Shown one piece after another: positions 56,430 to 64,000 of a stretch of 64,000 nucleotides of DNA. The notes below the pieces were generated by a model, which saw only the letters and a list, made by a program, of their open reading frames with translations, did no database searches and was not told the origin of the DNA. Each line of letters opens with the position of its first letter. The stretch's first letter is position 1. A program made the position numbers and the translations under genes. Source of the DNA: Lucifuga dentata (taxonomy: Eukaryota; Chordata; Actinopteri; Ophidiiformes; Bythitidae). The DNA lies in NCBI GenBank assembly GCA_014773175.1, contig VXCM01002780.1, positions 62,001 through 126,000 on the forward strand, written 5' to 3'.

Positions 56430-56770
56430 CTAAATAGGGCTGTATAGATGCATCAATGCATCATGATGTCATGATGCTTACAGTAGATTCTTATGGAGCC
56501 GATTCAACTGCATCAATCCGAAATATGCAATTATAATCAATTATTTTGGGCAAAATCATACAAGAAATAATTCTCTTTCAAGCATATTCCTACTTAAAAC
56601 ATATTCTGGGTTGCATGCTCCTGCTGTTACACGCTGCAGCCCCTTCAAAGGGGGGAAAAAAAATCCCCAGCTTACTCTCCATTTTAGCAAAACAGCGAGT
56701 GTTCTGTACTGCCAGAGACATCGATGCATGAAGAACTCCAACTGCAAAATATGTGGATCGATTAATTGTT
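56430..56770. mobile_element. Possible hAT-type non-autonomous repeat
   Basis: AGGGCTGTATAGATGCATCA followed by repeated ATGCATCA and ATGATG phrases, and a right part GACATCGATGCATGAAGAAC ... GGATCGATTAATTG, recall a fish repeat beginning AGGGCTGTATCGATGCA. No terminal repeat or duplication is confirmed. Confidence 0.3.
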
Positions 56771-58085
56771 TTTAAATCAAACCTTGAAAAAACAGACAAA
56801 AAAAACATGTCCAGCTGATGCTGAGGTGAATAGAGCGCTATTATCTTCTTGAAGAACTAATGATACAACTTAGTTCTAAATAATATTCATGNCCCCCCCC
56901 CCAAAAAAAAAGTTCAGTAGTTGTTTATTCAAATTTCCACACAGGTTGACAGTGGTTCTTCCTGTTCTCTGAAATAACAATATTAAAAATTATTGTTCTG
57001 AAATCCTAATATGGAGTAATTATTCCACTAATAGTGTGTAATTAAATATCCATAGTCCTATTTGCAAATTTAGCAAAGATTTATTTATTTATTTTGTTTT
57101 TGAAGTTTTGTATTTAGTTATGTGTATCAAAATAATTGAATAGAAGTTGAAAATTAAGGATTTCCTGCTGCATTGAAGTGTTTTCTAAATAATCATACTC
57201 AAATGGAATCATCCTGGGGTCAAAGATTTAAACTCTTACTTATAAAATGCTGTTATTGCATAGTTAGAAGAAGGTATGAAGAGCTTTTCTTTGATGTTGC
57301 CTTGCCTTTTTCACATCTGATGCAAAAGAAGTGCACTATAATTGGCATGTTTATAAAAAAAATAATCTAATGACTTTCCTGCCTGCACATCGAGGGATAC
57401 ACGTGTGTTCTCTCTTCTCTTGAACCCTGAACAGATCTACCAATTGTTGTTTTCGAGGTCCACCTGTTTGTTTGAATTCCACATTTATCGATTTTGCGGC
57501 CACGCTGGAGGAGCTGCTATATACCAATGATTGTAGTTATGTGGTCTGTTGAGCACATAAGTAGTTATGTGGTTTGTTATTTTGCTCAAGCTTCAAACAG
57601 CCGAGCTACTATGAACAACCCTCATCCTTGGGTCAACCCTTTCTCAATTGCCATAATTGGTGATGTGTCAGCTTGCGTGAAATAATCAATAGTCAAGCTA
57701 AATAGGGGAGCTGAGTCGATGAGGTTTCACTAGTACGCTGTATGTCAGCAGAAGTCGTAAACATTCTGTGCTGGATGTAAGAGCCACAGGGTGCTGATGT
57801 CAGTTTGAAATCCCTTGGAGGGTTTCCAGCCGTCAAACAAACACTTAACGCCAAACACTTGCTGGTCCTCTCATCATGCCTGTTCACTACAACGCAAAAT
57901 ACTTAAGGCAATTCATACTAACGGTGTAAGTTTTAGAATCCCATTCTTCTTTTTTCATTTCCATTTCTCTTTGTTGCATGGCTACATTCCTCCCAAGTTT
58001 AATTAATCACATGGCATCGATAAGGCACTATATGAATACCAATTAAATCACTTTGTATCACTGTAACAGACTGCGTTACAATTTA
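56771..58085. other. Unannotated DNA
   Basis: No gene seen. GTAGTTATGTGGTYTGTT occurs twice near 57532 and 57562. A C-run with N lies at 56892. Confidence 0.5.
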
Positions 58086-58308
58086 GCAGTGGTGGAAGAA
58101 GTGCTCAAATCACGAATTTAAGAAAATTTGTGCAGTGCCCTTCAAAATGTGCCTGTTCGGAACAGGCCAGACTTTATGGTGTGCACCACAGCCTGCCATC
58201 AGTTTGTTCTGCCCATCCTCGTGAGCTAGCTTTGTTTGCTCTATGGGGTTGGGTTGAGACCGTACCACTGGACCAGAGCATATGCTACCGCACCCGGAGT
58301 GTTTCCTG

Positions 58309-58433
58309 CCATGTGGACTACTTTTTACCAGCACAGCTCAATTTGAGAACCACTCATCCAAACAACTTCANCCATGTGGACTACTTTTTACCAGCACAGC
58401 TCAATTTGAGAACCACTCATCCAAACAACTTCA
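58309..58433. repeat. 62-bp direct duplication joined by a single N
   Basis: 58309-58370 and 58372-58433 are identical (62 of 62) and separated only by N at 58371. As at 34534, this looks like unmerged overlap between two contigs. Confidence 0.93.
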
Positions 58434-59015
58434 CACGCGATACTCCGTCCTTGGGTCCTGAGCAATAAACCTGCTGAATATCAGCTTCATACAGTGTCAG
58501 GTTCTAGAGATAATGGTGCCACAGACAGACAAAGATTTCTGTCTTTATAGACAAATTACCACAGAGGGAGATTTGTAATAAATAAAGGTCTCATTCAGGT
58601 ATCCTAAGTAAATGTACTGAGAGTGAAGAAGAGTACAGTTCAGGTCACTGATACGTACTCAAAATGGATCAAAATGTCCAGTTCAAAGGTTATCATGCTG
58701 TTTGAAAAGGGAAAGAAAGAAGCAAAGCAATAGTGTCAGGAGGGTTGATAAGAGAGAAAGGACAGAAGAAATTTGAAAAGCAAGGAGCACAGGGAAGTAA
58801 AGAAGGAATATAAAAACTGAAAAGTGAAGATGTAAACAAGGAAAGAATAGAGCAGAGAAAGAAGTAATTAGGGAGATAAATTTAGAATTAAAGAGAAAGC
58901 TGATGTTAGTGACATTTTATGAGCTTATCTCATATTTATTGTTAAATCTGAATCTAAAAAGTAATTAAAATGGTAATACTCAAGTAAAGTACCAACTCCT
59001 CAAAATTGTACTTAA

Positions 59016-59489
59016 AGGAGACATGTTATACAGGTTTTCATGTTCATATTTTCATTGTGGGATCTATTTTGAAACCTTTGTGATGCTCTAAGTGGAAAAA
59101 AACAAACAAACATGATTCTGCTTCCACTTTCTATAGCACCTGTGTGCACAATGAGTGTAAACAGGTCATTTTAGATATTTTCTCTTTAAGACCCCTGCTC
59201 TGTTCTGATTGGCCAGCTGTGTCAGGTCTGAGCTGGCGACACCCACAGACTGGCTCACTTTTGTTGGGTGTGTCTAACCAGGTGTGTAGGCAGGTAAATT
59301 TATGTGTTACATGTTGTACTCAACATGTTACAGACGGAAGAGGCCAATCAAAAGTAAGGACTGAAAGATGGGTCAGAACCTGTGAGTTTGACTTCCTGGA
59401 TTTCTTTTTACGTCAACCTCATACTTTATCAATGTTCAACACAAAATCCTATTACGCAAATGAAAGGGAAATAACTGAATATGTCCCCT
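59016..59489. mobile_element. R2 MITE, complete copy, inserted at TTAA within R3
   Basis: The left end AGGAGACATGTTAT and the right end, on the other strand, AGGGGACATATTCA form a short terminal inverted repeat. TTAA borders both sides (59012-59015 and 59490-59493). Removing the element and one TTAA restores ATTGTACTTAAGTACAGTA, which is the uninterrupted R3 sequence. That confirms both the boundaries and the 4-bp TTAA duplication. The 474-bp interior has no coding similarity, although a chance open frame crosses it. Confidence 0.9.
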
Positions 59490-59493
59490 TTAA

Positions 59494-60654
59494 GTACAGT
59501 AGGGTAATTTTTATATACATTCTTTTTGTCTGTTTATGTTTATTACTTGTGTGTAAATAATGGATTGTGTCCTGAAGGTTTTCAGCTAAAAGAAGATCTG
59601 TCCACAAACACTGGAACCATGCACCACACCGCATGTTATTGTCATTTATTGTTCTTGGTACATAGAACATTACTTAATCAACTATGGATAAAATTGAACT
59701 TAATGACAAATGAGGCTAATCTGCATGAGAACAATGAAGTGTGTTTCACGCACATACAAGCATGCAAGTGGAGCCACTGGAGAGTAAAATGAACTTCTGA
59801 AAGATCGTTTTAAAATTTGTCAATTATCTGTTCGTCAGTCAGAGGTAATTGTGTATGCATAGAACAGTCTTTGATCACTGCTTTATGCATGATTAAGCAG
59901 ATGGAGGCTGGCTCGATGCCATTCAGTTTCAAAGAGAATTGATGAATAATTACAGTTCAAACCTTCAAGTACTGGTCTCCGGAAATACAGGAGATGTTTA
60001 AATGTAATAAATAAATAGTGTTTGATAAAGCTGTTGAATGTAAATAAATGTTCTTATTTCGAATGAGGCAAAGTTATCTTTTATTTATTTAGGAATAAAT
60101 GGAAACAATAATGCATTCTGTCTGGTGGTGAAGATTGACTCCTTTTACCTGAACATAATAATTTTTGGATTAAGGCCTTGTTCTAAATCTACCATTTCTG
60201 GTAAGATGATGGTATCTTTTCTTTTTGCTTATACTTACATTTTTCTCCTTTCACCATGCATAGTAATGCTCACAAATACCGACTATATCCTAGAACGGTA
60301 CCTAGCTTGAGGGAGCTCAAAGGCAGAAAATGTAGGACATATCATGAAGTTTTCATGTGCTCATACATGGTTTATGGGCTGGTGACAGTGCATTATCAGC
60401 CCGTAGTGTAATGCTGCATCACAGGAGTGACCTATGTATTTGCCTCATGTGAAATATTCATGTAAAAGTACACAACATATCACTCAAGTTCATGTCAGCC
60501 ACACAAACAGGCCTGAATGCATTGCAAGTTTCCTCTACACTGAAAAAAGGAAATCAAGGAAGTATCATTGTCTTCTTTTGCCTTTTTACTCATATCCAAG
60601 CAAATTAATCTTATCAAGCAGCACTTGAGTCTTTTTCAAGATGAGTAGCCTAGA
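59494..60654. other. Unannotated DNA with a candidate regulatory block
   Basis: No gene seen. 59870-60010 is listed separately. Confidence 0.5.
59870..60010. promoter_or_regulatory. Candidate conserved non-coding block
   Basis: TTTATGCATGATTAAGCAGA, AGAATTGATGAATAATTACA and neighbouring complex sequence combine POU-, homeodomain- and AATTA-type sites with no repeat character. Motif-based guess. Confidence 0.25.
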
Positions 60655-60895
60655 TTTTCCATATTGGAGCCCATGCATGCTACATTACTGACAACTGTTT
60701 TCTAAACATAAAACCATACTTTAGTTTTCATCTTATTTTGCCAGAGACCCTAATATTAAATGTTCAGGTGACACACCCACCTCAAGTTCAATATTTTGCC
60801 TGCTAACACTTACGCATGATTGTAAGAGGCACGCTGAATTTCTTCTAAAACCATCTTCTCCTGGGGACTTTTTCCTGGTGGAGAAATAAATTATC
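60655..60895 (-). mobile_element. R1 MITE fragment, minus orientation
   Basis: Read on the minus strand: CAGTAATGTAGCATGCATGG, AAGTATGGTTTTATGTTTAG, GTCACCTGAACATTTAATAT and TACAATCATGCGTAAGTGTT appear in the family order, along with a CCAGGAGAAGA phrase. Only the right half of the element is left and both terminal repeats are gone. Confidence 0.7.
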
Positions 60896-61879
60896 TCAAA
60901 TAAGGGATATGATATGACTTGCTGTTGTGGTTTGTGATTGATTTGTCACATACTAATACCACAACCCNCCCCCCCCGAATATTTAATCAGTTACTTTATT
61001 TATTTAGGTATTTAAATAAACCAAAAATTTCAAGCCTACACTGCAGTGACAGCTAAAGAGAGCTGCAAATTTACGCATCCAGCCGGAGTCTATGATATAT
61101 TTTGTCTTTCAAGATTTTTTTTTTTGAACAAAACTCATGATTGCAAAAATTCTTATAAGAAAATGTACAGTAAATTTTATTTTTTTAGATAAATGATTAA
61201 TGTTTGATGGCAACTTGTATATAAAATGGTGAATAAAGCTCAGTTGGAGCTTTGCCTCTGCTTTCGTGGAATACAGTTTACTTTATTGAATATGAGTGCA
61301 ATGAATCATCCAAATGGAGTTACTGTGATAAATTATGTGGATTTTCTCTTCAGCAAAAACAGATGGCAAACTCAGAGTTTTAAAGCATCTTTTCCTGACA
61401 AATTAAGTGCATAATAATGGACTACAGAGACGAGGCAGACAACCAAATACTAATGTTTTCTTATGTTCTAAAAGCCACCACACATTGAACAGATCTTTTT
61501 AGATCCTGGTCACAGAATAGAAGGGTTTTATTAATGAAAAGGGACATTACATTAAAGAAGAAAATAAAACAATTCAAATAGATATTGTTAAAGCCTCCTT
61601 ATAATAAGGAAACTCATGAATTCACAATGCTTGTGCTACTGAAAGGTTACAAGTTTCTATTTTGTTTTACGCATATGCCGTGCAATGTATTTACAGATAG
61701 AAAAGTTTGAAAAGAAAAAGATCAAGAAACTTGACTTATACACATTTAATATCTTCCCATTGCTTTTAATGAACACCTTACTTTATGCCCTTTAAACAAT
61801 GCAAACAGAAGAAGAGAAGTAGTAAGCACTAAAAACAAAGCAAAACATTATAAAATTACAACCTGAAGAGGAATGGCTC
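60896..61879. other. Unannotated AT-rich DNA
   Basis: No gene seen. A C-run with N lies at 60968. Confidence 0.5.
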
Positions 61880-61884
61880 CCAGA

Positions 61885-62110
61885 TGTATAAGTTTTGAAC
61901 ACCAAACATGAGGACATGCATGCAGAGTGCCATGCTGCCTTCAAGTTACACTCATAAGGTTGTAATTCTGACGTGCTAAATACACAATATGCTCAAGAGA
62001 AAATTATTGCTACTTAGCTAACAATAAAAATGGATGTCTTCTTTAATTTCCAAAGTGAAGAGTTAATAATGATTTTATCTTTTCTGAATTTGCAATACAC
62101 ATTGGGTGGG
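61885..62110 (+). repeat. Ancient direct repeat, copy 1
   Basis: AGTTTTGAACACCAAACATG, AGTTACACTCATAAGGTTGT, TTCTGACGTGCTAAATACAC, AATATGC and later TTTTATCTTTTCTGAATTTG match the same order at 62540-62770, at roughly two thirds identity. Confidence 0.55.
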
Positions 62111-62114
62111 ATTC

Positions 62115-62430
62115 ATAAAACAGAGTGCCAGACTGAATGTTTTGATAAGGACAAATAGCTTCTCTCAGCCATTTTCCCTCATTCTGAAATGCCTGTTACT
62201 GGCATCTTTTTGCATTTGCCTTGAAAGAGGCTTTACCATGTTGTTTCCTTATTTGCACGTCAGGTAAACGATTCATCAAACAAAAATTAAGAGTTGTTTC
62301 ACTGATAAATTTCAGCTGTAAGAAATCTGGGTGATGTTATTACCTGTATTTGCCCCAAATGTATTAGTAATCAATAAATCTGATGTATAAGCCCACCCAG
62401 TTGATCAGTCAGTTGGACACTTTACTCTGC
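62115..62430 (+). repeat. R4 repeat, copy between the direct repeats
   Basis: AAGGACAAATAGCTTCTCTC, TTGCACGTCAGGTAAACGAT, AAAAATTAAGAGTTGTTTCA, TCTGGGTGATGTTATTACCT and TGTATTAGTAATCAATAAAT match the 54055 and 54660 copies in order. The right side continues CAGTTGATCAGTCAGTTGGA, paralleling ACTGACTGATCAACTGATCA at 54661 on the other strand. Confidence 0.65.
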
Positions 62431-62539
62431 TCTTTAAACAGTACAAACTGCTAAAAATATGTACTGTACATATATACTAAAACACCAACCCAAACAATAC
62501 AACATCTTAACTTTTATGATGAATGAATCATTTCTGTAA

Positions 62540-62770
62540 AGGTTTTGAACATTGTACACATACATTGCTATACTGCTTTCAGGTGACAGTCATGAGGCTG
62601 TATTTTTGACATGCTGAGTACCCAATATGCCTGGTAATAATGTCTTGAGAACATTGTTGCAAGGTAGCAATTATGGCCTCATTTAAAAACTCTTGATTTT
62701 TTTTTAAAAAAAGAGACTGATTAGTGAAAATTTAATCTTTTCTGCATTTATGTATAATGTTTAGGAATGA
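62540..62770 (+). repeat. Ancient direct repeat, copy 2
   Basis: GGTTTTGAACATTGTACACA, GGTGACAGTCATGAGGCTGT, TTTTGACATGCTGAGTACCC, AATATGC and TTTAATCTTTTCTGCATTTA pair with copy 1 at 61885-62110. Confidence 0.55.
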
Positions 62771-64000
62771 AAACAAACAACATAACTTTTCATAGATTCT
62801 GACTTTCTGCATATCTTACAACTTGTGAAGTTGGATCTATTAGAAACTTTCCATTTAAAAAGTCATGAATATGTCAACCCTGCTGGATGGCAGCATTTAG
62901 GTAAATTAAACATGGAAGCCTACAATAACAGTGAGTGTACTGTAATTCTGCACAACACGAACATGGAATGGCCACCTTTTTGGCACCCTATTTAGAATTT
63001 GCATAAGAATGTTTCATCCTTGAAGAATATTATATACTGTTTTAACTGTGCTTCATATTCACACAACACACCCACACAGACCTGTTAGAAGCCATAGACA
63101 CAAAATAATGAGGAAAAAGTTTCAACTGAATTGTTAGAGAAAAGAATTCTAGACCATTTGCTTTTTTTTTTTTTTTTTTTTTTCCAGTGAATCAGTTGGT
63201 TAGTGAAGCCTGACTACATTAACTAAATATGTAATTCTTATGTCCCTGTGTGGAGGAGAAAGTGGTAAACCGTAACATGAAAATACTGTATAAATGACAA
63301 AGGAAATTCATTAATGAATCAGGTAACTAAAAAATAAATAAATAGAGCAACTCAGCTTTTAAATTAGTCAAACAAAAGGAATTTCCTGTAATGTAGTTTA
63401 CATAATAAACAAAGATGTACAAGAAGCTGCAGACCTCAGGGTGACTGAGGCCAAAATAACAAAAAAAACCCCAATCCTGTCTCAAAAATAAAAACCAAAC
63501 TAAACCCAGAAAAAAGAACAGACAACACTAAACTCCCTAACTTACCAATAAACAGGAGAAAAAAATAGTTATATATATATACTGTATAATACAAGGCCTC
63601 AATCAATAAGTTATGGTTTGATTGCATCTGCATGAAAACTGTTTCAAGATGGTTCATGTTTTGGAACAGGAGCATTCAACACTGCTGCAATTATCAATTA
63701 TAACACCTGCCAGTAGATGGCAATGTCAAGCAAGAGGTGTCGAGATGTTTCCAAAAGTTTCCAAACAATATAGCTAAATCTGTCGAAACATTTCGAAGCC
63801 TCAAAATTGCCATCCTTACAAAAATGGCACAATATAAAGGTGGCTTAAAATGGGAAAAGAGAGACCAGGCTAAAGTTTCCTCTGCATTTATACCGTGGAG
63901 GCTGATGGCATACTCTGCTCAGGTGCTCCAGTCCTGCAACCACCAATCCTGCCAACCACACCTCTCCACCATTTATTGAGGTAAACCTGCAGACTGAGAG
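62771..64000. other. Unannotated AT-rich DNA to window end
   Basis: No gene seen. It contains a poly-T at 63162-63183 and an (AT) stretch near 63574. Confidence 0.5.

Larger units (their letters stand above)
58088..59600 (+). mobile_element. R3 repeat split by later insertions
   Basis: The left end CAGTGGTGGAAGAAGTGCTC is intact. R3 phrases resume at 58570-58660 (ATCCTAAGTAAATGTACTGA) and 58960-59015 (AATGGTAATACTCAAGTAAA, then GTACC, CCTCAAAATTGTACTTAA), continuing after the R2 insertion as TTAAGTACAGTAGGG. The segment at about 58130-58520 is foreign to R3 (see findings). The right CCACCACTG end is not seen, so the limit is approximate. Confidence 0.65.

Noticed and set aside
59144..59560. 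138-codon plus-strand frame
   Set aside because: Lies across the R2 MITE and its R3 flank; other R2 copies do not preserve the frame.

Overview
The window reads as nuclear DNA of a teleost fish, probably a percomorph. The evidence is indirect: it is AT-rich and dense in (CA)n, (GATA)n and (CTTT)n microsatellites. It carries the typical fish mix of DNA transposons (hAT, PIF/Harbinger, Tc1/mariner, TTAA-flanked MITEs), 3' ends of L2/CR1-like LINEs, and the interspersed CAGTGGTGGAAGAAG family. I found no host protein-coding gene, tRNA, rRNA, operon or CRISPR array. The only protein similarity I trust belongs to transposons. The window is therefore intergenic DNA (a gene desert) or the inside of a very long intron. 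Many computed open frames start at TTG or CTG and are chance openings, often driven by microsatellites.

Layout. 1-6 kb: unannotated DNA with a 471-bp fold-back element at 3.36 kb. 6.1-8.3 kb: a complete non-autonomous hAT element with an 8-bp target duplication, then after 25 bp a decayed PIF/Harbinger element with TTA duplications and a broken MYB-like gene. 9-16 kb: two degenerate copies of family R3, an R5 retroposon and a Tc1/mariner relic. 17-24 kb: a SINE-like remnant, microsatellites, R2 and R4 fragments, an internally deleted Tc1 element abutting an R1 copy, and a LINE 3' end carrying a 7-copy 23-bp minisatellite. 24-33 kb: mostly unrecognised sequence with some candidate conserved regulatory blocks. 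33-37 kb: a purine-rich repeat holding two younger insertions, then a decayed hAT element whose dimerisation domain is readable. 39.6-40.4 kb: 3' end of a non-LTR retrotransposon on the minus strand. 42-51 kb: a cluster of R1 elements including a 161-bp-arm palindrome. 54-55 kb and 62 kb: R4 elements. 58-59.5 kb: an R3 element with an R2 MITE inserted exactly at a TTAA.

Repeat names used here, defined from this window only: R1 = TTAA-flanked MITE with ends AGGATCATACC; R2 = TTAA-flanked MITE with ends AGGRGACAT; R3 = CAGTGGTGGAAGAAG family; R4 = repeat with the phrase GATAAGGGCAAATA and long inverted arms; R5 = retroposon-like 190-bp unit; R6 and R7 = short two-copy repeats.

Assembly quality matters. 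There are 17 isolated single-N positions and one 54-N gap, most inside homopolymers. Two single Ns (34534 and 58371) separate directly repeated 82-bp and 62-bp copies, which looks like unmerged contig overlap rather than biology. I did not find a previously undescribed functional system. The best leads are the repeat architecture (R1 palindrome, R2-in-R3 nesting, minisatellite born inside a LINE) and several homeobox- or POU-site-rich blocks that could be conserved enhancers.
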